From Gorsachius magnificus (Eukaryota > Chordata > Aves > Pelecaniformes > Ardeidae): DNA of 64,000 nt. Under the pieces are notes generated by a model. That model was not told where the DNA came from. It saw nothing but the letters and a program-made list of their open reading frames with translations, and did no database searches. Where the stretch lies: contig CM067082.1 in assembly GCA_034008185.1 (NCBI GenBank), positions 123,195,988 through 123,259,987 of the forward strand, in the 5' to 3' direction. The position numbers and the translations under genes are program-made. Every line of letters starts with the position of its first letter. Position 1 is the stretch's first letter. This document shows, one piece after another, positions 1 through 14,100 of the stretch.

Positions 1-3000
1 CCAGCAGACTGCAAGGCTTTGGGTCCAAGAGCCACCACCTGCGCATCGATAGATCGATTCCTCACCGCTTCTGCAGATGTAGCGTCATGAAGTTTGGCAG
101 TAACGGTACGGTACTGTAACGCTTCAGAATTTGGGTGAGGCGGGAAACCCTACGTGAAACAAACAGCCCACGTATCTTTGTCACATCCGTTGCGCAGCCT
201 TCCACCTGTCATTGGTCCTCAAGCTGTACCTACAGGCACAACGGGTGACGGGGAATCAAGCTACCGGGGCAGGCACTACAGCTGTATTGCAAAACAGCAT
301 CTGCCTCAGAGTTCGGTCTGCCTGAAGCAAGATTATGACAAAGACCGGATGGGAAACGAAGGAATAGGTAAAGGAAGTTTGAATTTGTTTGTGTGCACAA
401 CGCTGGCTCATGCGTAAAGACAGGAATCACCGCTCCTGATGCCTGGAGTTGTCTTTACTGGACCCTTCTCCCTGGTCTGGCCCGTAAGCATGGCAGAGAG
501 GCAAGCTTGGCTCCCAAGGGGACCTAGCCAGGAATTTCTGTGTTTAAAAGGGAACAAAAAGTTTCCTATTTCACCCTCTTCAAAACAAGCACAAAACAGA
601 CTACTTTCTGCACACCGAGCTGCAGGCAGTTTGCACTGCAAGTCAAGTCATTCCGGTATGATTTTAGAAGATGCAATGAGTTAGAATTGTACAGAGGACT
701 GGGAAAAAAAGCATCACATTTTGAGCCTCTGCAAGATGTGACAGTTTTTATATACACACAGAGAGTCAGAAGTGGTGAGCTGATCTGCCCACCTGCTCCA
801 CAAAGCTTTGTCCGGCTAAATACACCAGAGCTGAGAACACAGCCCAAGTTATGGATGCTGCGTTGGTTATAAATTCGATAGCCCTTGCTCATGTTGGTCT
901 TTGACTCTGTTCCAATTTTACCTTCAATTTACATTTGCAGAATATATACGTTTATATTTCATATTTGCATTTTGAAAGACCTTTATAAATCTATGCAAGA
1001 TGACACGTCCTGTTACAGTTATCCCACTAAACTCCACATGACTGCCTCTCGTCACACCATGTAGAACCTAAAGCAGACCAGCTAGCGTAACACCGTTAAG
1101 AGACAGCAAGGTAATTGCTTGGGTACACACACCCCAAAGTATTTACATTGAAGATGAGACTGGTGCACATTTAAGGGAATTTTTGGTGCATTTAAGGAAA
1201 TAAGTTATGGGTCTTGGCATACTGGCTGTACTTTTATGTCTAACTTTTCATTCACAGGGCAACTACAGTGTTTCTTCTATAAGTCTCTATATGTACAGAA
1301 TTTTACAGCACCTCATGCACTGTCCAAAACAGATAGAAATTACAGATAAATATAGAATTTTTAGATTGAAATATCTGTATATTTAGAAAAATATGCATTA
1401 GTAAACACAATAAACCAGGTAGAGAAGTGTACCAGTTCTCGAGTCTCACATGCAGGTACATTTCTGGATTAAGTCATGGTAGCTTAGTAATGTGATAGCA
1501 GACGTGAGCATTTTTTGTTTTACCATCCACATACATACATATACACAGACAACTATTTGATAATTTACTTTTCTAAACTACTTAAATATTTATCTTGTGA
1601 TACATACCATGTATCTTAAACATTTAGCAGCATCTTCACCTCGCTCAGCCACACCTATTGTTATCATTAACAGCCAACGTAAAAGGTTTTCCTGTTGGTG
1701 TCTGGAAAATGAATGTGTAGTACAGGATGAGAGATGTGACATCCTAGTTATTTTTTTAACTCCTCCAAACTCCTTCAAACAGCTGTTATGTGAAATACTT
1801 TCAGTTGCTCAAAACTAACCCTTCATAGTGTCTTTCTCCCCTAATTGCACAAGGTGGAGGTCTCTATCCAACACCTGACCTGGCACACCCTGACCAGGAG
1901 AGGCTCTCACCGCTGGGTGTGACTGAAATGACACCATTGTGCTAAAAACCTCCAAGAATGCTCTTTCTTAAAAAAAAAAGTAACTGTCACTCTCATTCTA
2001 GTCATCCTACCAGGTAGGGACAAACTAAGCAGAATATCTGGTGAAAATCTGATTTTCCTAAAAACCAAACCAAACCCCACTGCCACAAAAGCAACCCACC
2101 ATCGTGTCATCCATCGTGTCCTGTCCGTCCCCCCCCACCATGATACAGCTGCCAGTCTGAACTCTCCATGTTCAAGATTGAATGAATAGATGCAAGGAGT
2201 GTGGTGGTTGAGTTTGTTGTTGGATTTTTTTTTTTTCCCCCCCTTACATCCTGCCCATGGACATCCACTTAAAACCCGCTGCTGCTTTAGACACGATCGC
2301 TGCTCACAACCTAAGCACACCAGCTTCTCTTTTTGCTTCAGAATTGCACTTCATTAACGCCACCCAAACATCAGCCACTAGGCCCCACTGTGCTGACTGC
2401 TTGATTTAAAACCAGTACGTGAGCCTGCAGCGAAAGCTGAAGCTTCAGGCTTTCAAATGCATGGCTATTTGGAGATTGCTAACTAGGGAGGCTCTTTTGA
2501 CAGTGTTCTCTCTGGGATGGGAACAGAAGGAGCAGAGGGGTTTTCCTGACTAAACCTTGGTGCCCATCTTCCATGCGTTTCATTTGGTTAAGTAAACTTA
2601 CGGGAAAAAAAGATGGAAAGAAGTGTTATCTGCGATATAAAGGACTATGGTGTGGAAACTGAAGGATCTTCTCATCCCATTCATTAGGGAAGAGTGAGCT
2701 CAGCCCACTTTTGGCATCACAAGTCAAGTATTTCCTAACTCCTAATGAAAAGGCATCATACCTGTCCATATAGCACATCTTATTTACAGCATATGTAGGT
2801 CTCCTATTACACAGTATACAAGCACAGCTTAGTCATGTTCAGCATACAGTGCCAACAGCAAATCGTTAAAATAGTCAAGCAATGGCTCTGCTACCATTGC
2901 TGCTACATACAACACTCGATCCGTTTCTCAAAGCAGCCTCTGAGCAACAGGATCGCAGAACTTGTCTTCTGGGAAAGGAAAATAAAACTCTCATGCTGCT

Positions 3001-4953
3001 GCCACGTTTAAAAGCTCTGCCCGATTTAAAGCAAAGCCAGAGAACACACATCCTGAAAAGCAGAAGAACGAAACAAAGTAGTGGTACAAATTTTCCTTAG
3101 AGAATTTCAGATTTCCTCTAAAAGGCTGACACCTCAGTATCGACAGCCACAATACCTGTGCTATACACAGTTTCCACTAATGCTTTCCACATACCCTGGG
3201 ATCTCAGCCCCCCCATGCCCCTTTCCCCCCCCAACAACCAGCTTTACAGGCTTTCTAACAATCACCTGTAGCATACTGGTGCTTTGAGGGGTTTTTGAGA
3301 CTTACACCTCTCCTACACTGCATCACCTCCATTCTTCTTTTCCTTGTGCACATAAAAGTCCTTAAGAGCCCCAGGAAGCAATACCAGTTTACATTGTCAA
3401 AGCCTCTTTTCCTTCAGAAACAGTTCTGAGGAAGTTGCCTTTTGATAGCATTCCGTGTCACACTTTGGTCTTGAAAAAGAATTCAGAAGCCAGGTGCCTG
3501 TCACCAGATGGAAGAGAAATTAAAGAAATGGATGACTTCAGTGTAGACACCCAGCCTGGTGAGTGATGGTGAATGTCACTATCTACAACAGCTGACATTG
3601 CAATATAAAATACGGTCACAAAAAGAGCCAGTCTTAGCGACCAGCTGTATTTTCATTTTGTTCTTGTTAAGTGGAAATTTACATCAGCTAAGTTTTGATC
3701 GATGAACCTGAACCTAATAGGAATTGTATCAATGAGCCTACCGAGGGGAGGACCATTACTGAACAAAAGGAAAGATGATGTAAAACAAAAAGGTATAAAC
3801 AACATTGCTTTTTAGCAGTAAGCTTCCAATTCACAAGCTACCTAATGAAAAATGCAATTAAAAACAATGTAACAAAAAGCACAGAAGTTCCATTACAACA
3901 CACTCATAAAAATACAGCAGTTGATCACACACAAATATTCAAAAAGATAATATAGAACCCAGCTAGGTATCACAGAAAATTAAGCCACAGATCGCTATAC
4001 AAATACCAAACGTCATAAGAAAAGAAAATGCCTTTTTTTTTTTTTTTTTTTTAAAAGCAATGTGTTTTCACAAGTGTGAATAAATAGTCCTAAACATTAA
4101 GTGTCACTCTACAAGGCTCCACGTTACCAGGTTCTCTCTCCGGCTACTTCACCATTATTCAATTCGCACTGAATTACCTTGAGTACAATCTTCCTAACGT
4201 CAGTACTTCAACCGTAATGGGCTAACAGGGTGGCTCCCAAGAACAGCCTTATAAGCAGCTCGCAAGGTTTTGCTTTACATTACTTAAGAGACACGTGTAA
4301 GGAAACCTACACAACAGTTGTCTAAATCAAGAGACAGCAAGAATTTGTGAAACATCAAGAATGCACCAAGTTTAAGCCAAGAGAAGCTGGAGCAATGGAG
4401 CTGCGTGTTGGTTGCTGCTTTTAATACTTAAAATTCTGCTCCCATGAAATTGGTTTTTAAGGAAGAAAAAAAACCCCGAAATTAGTGTTCTTTTCTAGTA
4501 AGAGCTATAGACCCTAATAAGATCTATAGACTTTTAACTGGTTAAACACTGACGTTGACAAGTTTTACAAAAATTGTTTCAAGTATCCTTTTTTTAATCA
4601 CAGTGAAAATGTAAGACCAAGATGTAAATGTTGAAGTGAATGACTGAAAGTTGCTTAGATGAAAAAGGCAAAGGTACTAAATCAAAACATATAAAAATGC
4701 TTAAACGCATTTCCTTCATGTGATATGAATAGAAAGGTTATCTGTAAAAAGTTAGAAAAATTAAAATAAATTACATATTTAAGTACACTTCCCCTTCAAC
4801 ATTTTTATAAAAATTCAGAATAGTGTACTTTTGAATATACACAGAGTAAAAATGCACAGGTGCCGTAGGTTATCGTCGGTATCTACACAACGTCACGTTA
4901 GCACATTGGCTGCTGTTGGTTTTCTTTGTTACTTAAGCTCCTCTTGAGAAATC
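1..4953 (-). other. PALS2 3'UTR and downstream flank, no other gene seen
   Basis: This starts directly after the stop codon, so the part nearest 4953 is 3'UTR; its far end is unknown. Short open frames on both strands look random and match nothing I recognise. Simple sequence includes a T20 run at 4033-4052 and a T13-C7 stretch near 2226-2244. Two minus-strand TGTAAATA Pumilio-type motifs occur at 2788-2781 and 1147-1140, meaningful only if the transcript reaches them. The first 150 bases are somewhat richer in CpG than the rest. Confidence 0.6.
4420..4598 (-). terminator. Candidate poly(A) signals for a short PALS2 3'UTR
   Basis: The minus strand has ATTAAA hexamers at 4598-4593 and 4425-4420, about 360 and 530 bases past the stop. 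I found no perfect AATAAA on the minus strand between the stop and the window edge. Which one, if either, is used cannot be told from sequence; a longer 3'UTR is also possible. Confidence 0.3.
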
Positions 4954-5130
4954 TCAATATACCCAGCTAATGGGGACCCACTGTGGTTCCAGCCTCAGTC
5001 TCTCGATCGCAGCCTGGAGCTTCTCGAAGGCTTTGTCTAGGTTGTCATTTACAATGGTCAGATCAAAATAGTGGTTGTACGCTCTCTGGATCCGTGCACT
5101 TTCATCCACTGTTTTTTTCAAATCGGTGTC
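4954..5130 (-). CDS. PALS2: PALS2 coding exon 11 (GUK end and stop)
   Basis: 177 nt of coding sequence: 58 codons (residues 483-540) plus TGA at 4956-4954. It begins [18 protein letters not shown] and ends [11 protein letters not shown], the characteristic p55-family C-terminus. The acceptor is CCTCAACAG. The exon continues into the 3'UTR without a break. Confidence 0.97.
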   Translation of the reverse strand, partial: DTDLKKTVDESARIQRAYNHYFDLTIVNDNLDKAFEKLQAAIERLRLEPQWVPISWVY

Positions 5131-8100
5131 CTGTTGAGGAGGTTTTAAAGATTACTGAGAACGTAAGACTTGGCAAGCCCTTATAAATACAGGAGTATCC
5201 CTTCGTTACATACTGCAACTGATGAGTTAAAGCTATATACTAAATATATTTAAAAAATAATGAAAGTTTTCGTCTATAGTAAATCCACACAGAACTTAAG
5301 CTAAAATGCATTGAAAGGGCTGAAAATGTCATGAGCCGTGCCAATAATGTTAAATATGGCAAGAAAAGAAAACCAATAGGAGCACATGAACTTGGGCTGC
5401 TGTGCACAGCGGGCAGTGAAGCATTTTGTACGTTCAACTGGCGATCCAATCAGATCAAATTAATGCTTTAGGAATGACTGAGTCAATCAGTTATGTAAAT
5501 ATAGTTGTGCCTTTTTTTATTTCCACAAAAAGCACCAAAAAATCCAAGAATTTAAATTAGGAAGAAATGAAAGACAATGAAAGATACATTTCTAGTAGAA
5601 TAAAGCTCTAGAATACACAATTGCTTTTAGAGGCTACACTTCAGCCTTGCTCACCTGACATCACTTCCTCATTTATAAACTACTGCTGCATTATTTTAGT
5701 TCTGACATGAGCTGCAAAATATGCAGGAAATTTATATTCCTTCATGAAGTGCTACCACTGAGCATTTTTTTATGTTTCATTAGTTTAGTTCTACATTCTT
5801 AGAAAATTCCTTTCCACTTTTGCAGAAAAGCAATTTTTTTGTAAGCAGTTATGAGATTTGTCCCCTTGACAATATTTATTTTAATATTTTCAAGTCCTGA
5901 TACAGTTGTAAATACAAAAGCCAAGATGAAAAAGTAAGTTTGTGCATAGCCTTTCCTTTGCAGTAAATGAAGGAGACAAACAAATGCAGCACCACGAGGT
6001 GCAATGGAGTGGCTTAGGATGCTAGAAGTAATGTAGACAAACCCACTAGCAAGCAGAACATAATACTTTAAATTACATTTTGTTTTCATTTGTTCAGGAA
6101 GTACAAAAATATGAAATGGGAAATCATACTCTATGTATACATGTGCACAGGTATGATTTAGAATCCATAAAGATATATAAATGTGTATTTTAAATTTAAC
6201 TGTCCTCTTTATTATTCATAAGGACAAGTACAACAAAGGCAAGGATGTCCCTTAGGGAATCAAACATTAGGCAGCGCAGGAAATTATTTTTATACTTGTC
6301 TGGACAGTTTTAACTTGCCTTCTTGCACAGGTATCACAAAATTCAGGGTTCATTTGAGGCAGGAAAGGCAGAGCACCCAGACAGACACCAGAATCTATAA
6401 TCAGAGTCTGTAACTAGGGCCGGACAGTCTCTCATGTTAAGAGAATGGGATCTCACAGGTTTGAAAAAAAAACCAAAAGAAAACAACAAAAGACTAAAAA
6501 TCCCATGTTCATTTAGTGGAAATTAACCTATCTCCCAATGTTACTGCTTTGAATGCCCCGTTAGCATTCTACACGTTACTGCTACTATCTAAGCGCTACG
6601 GTGAGTTGTCAGCAAACCGTGGCTTTTCTCAGATGGGGAAGCTGGGCTGCTGAACACAGAGGACAGTTTCCTTAACTGCTCAGTCTGGCTTTTTTTGCTC
6701 TGGTCCTGCAGCTGGGAAAATTCGTGCCCATACAGAGTATTTATTATTTGCTGCGCTGGGGGAAGCATGTCTCGTTTCCCTCTGCTACACACTGTGCTTC
6801 AGAAAAGGAGAGAAGATCTAATGAATAAAATGTGCCGCTTCGCTTTATGTGGCGAATCCAAGGAACTTAAGGGGAAGAGAAGCTATCCAACACGTCTTAT
6901 TCTGGCAGCTCCCAGCCATTCTCAGCACAGCATGTGCTGCTGCAGCAGTGGAAACAAGGCCCAGTTGCATTCTGTTGTTGGTTGGGGTTCTTTTGTCTTG
7001 TTTTGTGGTTTGGTTTTTGGTGAGGGTTTTTTTGTGGGGTTTTTTTGTTTGGTTGGTTGGTTGGTTGGGTTGTTTTTTTTTTACACCCAGGATGCAATAT
7101 CTTTCCCAAGGATTACAGATTCCATTTTAAAAGTACACCCGTATTATAAGACAAACCTGAACAAAACTTTCTGGGGAGGGAGGTGGGGAAAGTGCAGGAA
7201 AGACATTTACATAAAAGAACAATTCCCACTATCAGATATCTACCACTTGCTGCAAATAATCAAAGGTGACACATCCCAAAGAACACATTACAAGTAATTT
7301 TTGTAATCAACACTTCTCTGTAAGAGGTCTATTTTTAAGAAAGAAGCAATCTGCCTTATACATAGCGTTTGATTAAGTTCTACTAAGTAATCAGCAAATA
7401 TCTTGCCTAACTTTTCTTAAGAGACAGTACTTTCAGAACAAATTCCATCTAAAATGAAAGGTAAAAAAAAATAAAAATCTAAGAACAACCTGTTCAAAGC
7501 AAACTATATATGAAATCTGCTTACAGTGAGAAGTTTGGTTGTAATTCCAGCATCTACCACAGCTTTGTGCATAGCACGCAGTGTCTCTAACTCTGGAGCA
7601 GCAATAAACACTACATAGGGCATGAATTCTGAAGTCCTCAGTATTTTCAGGGCCTAGAAACAAAGAAAAAGAAAAAAAAACCAAAACACCCAAAGTTTAA
7701 GAATGACTCACCACATGTCCCCGTTACTTAAGGGGCACTGCAAAACTGGTCTGGTACAATGGGCAGAAACACGTAAGTGGAGATGCTTATTTCTACTTTA
7801 GAAACTCCTACCCTGCCTTTTGAAATGCTCAACATCCTTCTTTCCTTGGCTAAGCAGATTATTTACTACCCCTACACTTGCACTGTAACATTACAAATTA
7901 TATACCTGTGGATTCACGTCCAAGATGCAGGTCCTTCCTGTCTGAACAACTTCAAGGATGGAATCAATTTTGGTGCCGTAAAGGTTTCCTTCGTATTCTC
8001 CATGCTCTAAATATCTGCCAGCTTTAATATCCATCTCCATTTCAGCTCGTGACACAAATCTGTACGCTTGACCGTCCTTTTCATCATCCCTTGGCTTTCG

Positions 8101-11100
8101 TGAAGTAACTAAAGAAAAAATTTAAAATCTAAATTGAATGTTTTCTTTTTATATTTGGAATGCAAATATGAGACTGGACTGCCTATTAAGCTAGGGAGAG
8201 TATACTACACATTAATATACAATTGTAATTATTCCATATGCAGAATAATTAATTATTCTAGTGTAAGTTTCAAAACTGAGCACAGCCCCTCCTGTTGCCT
8301 TTATTTCTATTCTTTCCTATATGTTGCTTACCCACCCATTCGCTTATTTCCCTTGTATTCCTCCTTCACACCATATGCAATACTCATTCATGTTATCTTT
8401 TTTAATTTTTCACTCAATAAATAAATTATTTCCAAATGACTTGGAAATCACTTGGAAATTTAACTCTCAAATGCCAAAGCTACTTCTGAAAATAACGGAG
8501 CACACATCAAAATCTGCCCCACCCTGCCCATCCTTTGCTCACCGTATTTGCCCTGTTATTCAGGGCAGAATTACCTCAGCTAGCTATAAAGAAAGTTAGC
8601 TTAAATACCAGAAGAAGCCCAGCCACTGTAACAGCATCTTAGTGAGGGCCACCTAATGGCTGCTTTCCAGGGCAACCTACCCTTTAAAGCAAGGTAAATT
8701 CACTGCAGAGAGACTAAAGCCAATATTTAAGTAAAACATTAGCAACCGTCTTGGGCATTGGCTACGCTGTGCACTTCAGACATTATTTAAGCAAGAAAGT
8801 GAAAATAAAATATCAAACTATTATTGACTGTGCTGTCCTATTACCATATTACCTGCCCACCTCTTGCATTTAATTAGAGTTGAACTCCAAACTATATTAA
8901 AAGTAACAGTGAATGGATCCCTTTGGTAATGTTTGTATGACCACTGGGTGCCCTATCACCACCTGGTGAGGAGAATAATGATGTAGCTAGGGTGGACTTC
9001 TCTGGTCTGCAGTCAAACAGGAGGGGGCAGTTAAAAAAAAGAAAGATCTTGCGACTGAGCACAGAAACTATCTGGAAGGAAAGCACGAAAACAACACTTC
9101 AGTAAGGGAGGAGGTTTTTTTCTGAAGTTGCTAGGGAGAAAAAAAGAAAGATCATGGGCTTGAGGCTGGATGTATTAAAACATCAGATTCTCACACAAAC
9201 TTAGAGATCACAAACACTTCAGGTTTATTGGAAGCTTGTTGCTTTTCCCTACATTTCTTATAATAAAGTAACAATTTATAATGCCCATGGTCATTCTACA
9301 GATGGAAAAATAAACAGCAGATCTGAGAAACACCACCGGCTGTTCATTACAAAAGACTGCTAGGAACTTCTAGAATCCCCTCAGTAACTGATGGTGACCG
9401 ACACTGAAGAAACCTAACAGATTGGTATACTGCACGTACAAAAATTGTTCTTCTGCAGCATCAGTAACATTTAACTACCAGTTACAGATATTTTCACTGT
9501 CATCATATATTAGTCCAGTTGTCTGAGAAGATGAAGAACCTTTTGTTTTCCCACTCTATAGAGTTTTTATACTCTGACAAAATTACTCCCACTCTGAAGA
9601 TCAGGTATTTTCCAGATAATATGAGACTCAAAGTATGATATTACAACAGGAATGCTGACAACTTACATGGCACTGTAGTTCCAAACCTAGTAGGATTCAG
9701 TACTATAAACCTGTTCTTCAAACTTCTTCGCCCCACTCCTTGGGCCCCAATTAAGACCAGAGTTTTCCTCTGAAAAGGAGGCATTTTGGCTACTTCCTCA
9801 TAGATCTGGATTTCATGACGATCAAATTCTACATTGAGAAGTGCACAAAAAGTAGTTAATATGCAGTAGGTACTCTAAGAAAAAAAATTAAGCAGTCCTG
9901 CTGTATATCAACAGACCACATATAAATATATATAGTACTTAAAGGACATTAAGTCTGATACAAGCTTGCTTTCTTTAAATTGGTACGGGAATAAAATAGT
10001 TACCCCTTCATGGACAGCATAAGGTCAGATTATTACCTTCCCTTCAAAGGAGAAAAATTTGAACGGGAAAACTGTGATTAACAATTAGAGAGTTTTCACA
10101 AAATCACAGAATGGTTGAGATTGGAAGGTACCTCTGGAGGGCATCTGGTCCAACCCCCTGCTCAAGCAGGGCCACCTGGAGATGGTTGCTCAGGACCATG
10201 TCCCCATGACTGTTGATTATCTTCAAGAAGGGGGACTCGAACCTGTCTGGGCAAACTGTGCCAGTGTTCAGCCAGCCTCAGAATAAAAAATAGTGTCTCC
10301 TGTGTTTCAGTTTGTGCCCATTGCCTCTGGTCCTGTCACTGGGCTCCCCTGAAAAGAGCCTGACTTCATCCTTGTTGCGCCTTCCCTTTAGGTATTTATA
10401 GACATTGATGAGATCCCCCCTGAGCCTTCTCTTCTCCAGGCTGAACAGTCCCAGCTCTCTCAGCCTTTCCTCATAGGAGAGGTGCTTCAGTCCCTTCGTC
10501 ATCTTTGTATGTCCATATCTCTCTTGCGCTGGAGAGGAGCCTAATACACTCCAGGTGTGGCCTCACCAGTGCTGAGTAGAGGCAAAGGATCACATCCCTC
10601 AACCTGCTGGCAACAAAACTTTCACTTCTTTTCTCTTTTAACACAAAGTTCTCCTCTGACTTCCACCTACCAAAACACGTACTCGGCACCACTGTATCTT
10701 CACTGGTCACTATTGCTTTTAAACCACAAAAACTATCTGATCTATCAAATTTATAATAAAGGATTTTACTACAGATCTTTCAGCTTTGGATACACTAGAC
10801 TCTTCAAGTTTAAAAACCTAGAGGACGTTGATTCATATGTAATATTAAGAGATACCTGCATTTCTTGTAGTGAGATACATCATCTTTTTCTTTTTTTTGC
10901 TGCTTATTGTTCCGCAGAAAGGCCCTAGAAATAAAAATTGAGACAAACTCATAATTTTTGTTAAATGTGTTTTTCCAAAGCTTATTTACATGAATATATG
11001 CGAGTTTAGATTAATTAAATTTATAAGGACTATTTCAGAATTTCATCTATTCTAGGGCAGGAGATCACATCTATTTTCATACACATCAAATGGTATAGTA

Positions 11101-14100
11101 AGAACTGAACAGAGAAAAAATTAATTTTCTTAGAAAGCTTTGTATAAAGTAGCAGAAAAATCCATCAAAATGATTAATATATTAACTTTCACTGCATACT
11201 GTAAAAACATAATTAAAAGGAAAAAGAGCTAATTCTTACGCCTTTCCCACCTCATTTAGCTTTTCCTCAGCAGGTGGCAAAACTGATTCATGTATCTATG
11301 AAGACTAAAGAGAGACTTTAGCCTTCGTCCTTTAGTCAAAGGCAAAATATAATAATTAGCATTTTGCAATATTCTGTGTATTCTCACACAGCAGTTTTCT
11401 AGTATCTATGAAGGCAGGAAAAACAAAACAATGGAGTCAGAGCAATTCATTAAATTGAACTGAATTGAAACTCATTAAATCTCACCCGAGTTGTCCCAGT
11501 CCCTCCTAACAAAGGCCTTTCTCTTCTCTTCCAGAAACTGGCTAGGAATAAGCCCTGCACTTCCTCCTTCTTTGACATGACTAGCCTGGAAAAACAAAAA
11601 TCATAGGTAACTTGTGAGAAGCATTTTTCTCATCAACATGGTATTGACTGACTTTCACACTGCCAGAGTTTGTCAGTGATGAGTATTGATACATTTACTG
11701 CCGAGACTTGGAAATTTGAACTCAGACGTGGATATTAAAATTCTGTCTCACAGGAACAGTGTCTTGCCACTGAGTATTAAAATCTAAGAATCTTAAATAA
11801 AGTAGAGAGAAGTTTCATTACTGGTTGCCCTTAAGTTAGTAAGCTCCTATAGCCATAAACTTTTGGCATGAAAATCCTAAATGGAATTCTGTGGCTCCAG
11901 ACATTGAACTCTCAAGTGACAAAACTCAAGACTTTATAGTACACAAATACACTTATTTTGTATTCTTGAGCTGCTCTAAACAGGTTCCAGTGCAGCTTAT
12001 CGACTCTCATTTCACAAACAGTGAATGCCATTAACACATGCCTAACCATGCCTTCAAGCTTTTTGCACTAAGTAACCACAGATTTAAAATCTTAGTAACT
12101 TAAGTATTCCTGGTAATGAAAATGTGGCTATGATTCTCTATAAAATAATTTCATGGCAAGCTCAGTTTTTAGCAAGCGTAACACATACAAACACACAAAC
12201 TGTTACGCTTTTCTTCTCCATAACTGGTTGGCCTGTCTCATACTAACAGGAACTGTTTTCTTTTCAACTTGTATGCTTTTACCTGTGACTGATTTTTTAC
12301 AGGTAGCAAGTTTTCAGTAGCAGTCTAGCGTTTCTAGAACGCACAAGGAAAACAGAAATTTTTTTCCCCAGTGGCATGATCTGCATAGCAACACTTGCAA
12401 CACACTGTGCTGGTTTAATGCACTTCATTTTTGCCACTGATCCGAGTGTTTAGGAATTAAGATTTATTTCTCCTGGAGTCCCACAAGTTACATGCTGGAG
12501 AATTTGAAAAGCAGTACAGAAGACAGCATGTAAGCTAAATGTCAAAGTACTCTGGAGTTTTGGAGTGTCTGACATCTGAAACTTAATTACCTTGGCAGTA
12601 ATAAATTTTCTGCCTTCCCTCACACTTTTTATTCTCTTTCTTTCTGTTAGTACTGTCACTGACAAGCACCAGAATTCAGCAACAGTGGTTGGTGTGTATT
12701 CAAATATTTTTGTTCCTTTTAAAGAAGTCATATATTGCTCTCAAGTAACATTTGACTCACTATTGATTGTTAACTAGCAAAGGGAGAGCAATTTAGGGGT
12801 AAACTCTTTCCTAGATTGCCACTGCCATTTGCAATTTTCAGCATCTCAATTGAGAAAAGTGTCTTAAAGGCTCACTCGTCCCACTTTCAAAGGCACAGAT
12901 GATGTTTAATTGTGTGTATAGTGCCCTGAAAAAATAAAAATAGCATAAGCACTGGACTACATTTCTACTGAAGGACTGAATGTAGAAATACAACCTTAAA
13001 GCAGGATGAACTTTTAATATCTGAAATAGTGCCAAACACTTTGATTATGAACATGTGTGTTACAGCTCACAGACATTGACCACCACTGTGGAAATAAAAG
13101 ATACAGCTTCTCCAAATAGCTATTCTCACCCCTCTTCAAATCCACAGGGTTAATCTCCCTCTCTGTCCTCAACTCTGAACAGTTGGGAAGGGGTCCACTT
13201 CTTCTACAGTCACTGTCAGGGAAGCCTTACCACAATTAACAGCCTAAAACCTTCTGCTAGAAATTGTCCACTTAAAATGATTTTGGAAAGTCTAGGCTTA
13301 TGGTACAAGAACGAAGACAAATAAACAGTAGTAATAGCAAAATGAGTGCTACATATACAATTTATACCATTCAATTTTCTCTAGGATTTCAACCGTTAAT
13401 ATCTTGATTTTAGCTTGAAATTGGATTGCAGTGTAAATATTTTTTCTTACATCTACTGTTAAATGGAAGTAGATCATAATTTAAAGAGTTTATTATTAAG
13501 GCAATTAGTGAAGCTTTTCAGTTTTTTATTTTATTTTTTTAATCTTTTTACCAACCTGCCACCAATTTGGATCTTCCCGGTTTACAATCTGAAGAATTTC
13601 TCCTTTAGAAAATTTCAAGCCTGCTTCTTTGCATGGGATGAGGTTGTCATTATATGGATTATAATCAAAATGACACTTCACAAAAACCTGAAACATGTAA
13701 AAATTTACAAAGCTTAAACATTATAAAATACATTCTACCAAACTGAAGTAATGGCTTTACCTACAGCACAAAGTTTAACATGAAAAGTTTGGCAAACTGC
13801 ATTTGGCAAGTAAAATACAATCTATGTAAAAAACTGACATATGCCAGCTGAGAGAGTAGAAATAATCAGCAATGCAAACCTTGGCTGAAGGAGCTTCATG
13901 ATAAAAATAAAAATCCAATTGTTCTATTTGGACAATGTGTTACAAAACACTCATTTTTGCATTTCAGTATATACAACTCAATTAGTATTCTGACTTTAAA
14001 TTACTTAAAAATATTAAAAATTCTCAGAATGTAAGCACTGTAGTCAAAGCTCATGGAATTGTAATAATTAATTTTGCCATGAACTCAATGTTTTAAAACA

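Noticed and set aside
1..420. Slightly CpG-richer left edge, possibly the end of a neighbouring gene
   Set aside because: In mammals GSDME lies convergently beyond this gene, but none of the frames here resembles it, so no call is made.
1907..2320. 137-codon minus-strand open frame downstream of PALS2
   Set aside because: It is built across T/C homopolymer stretches, has no recognisable motif, and may be within 3'UTR or flank.
6695..7297. 200-codon plus-strand open frame
   Set aside because: It crosses the G/T low-complexity tract, giving runs of Phe/Gly/Val; no family similarity, and it lies in a PALS2 intron on the opposite strand.
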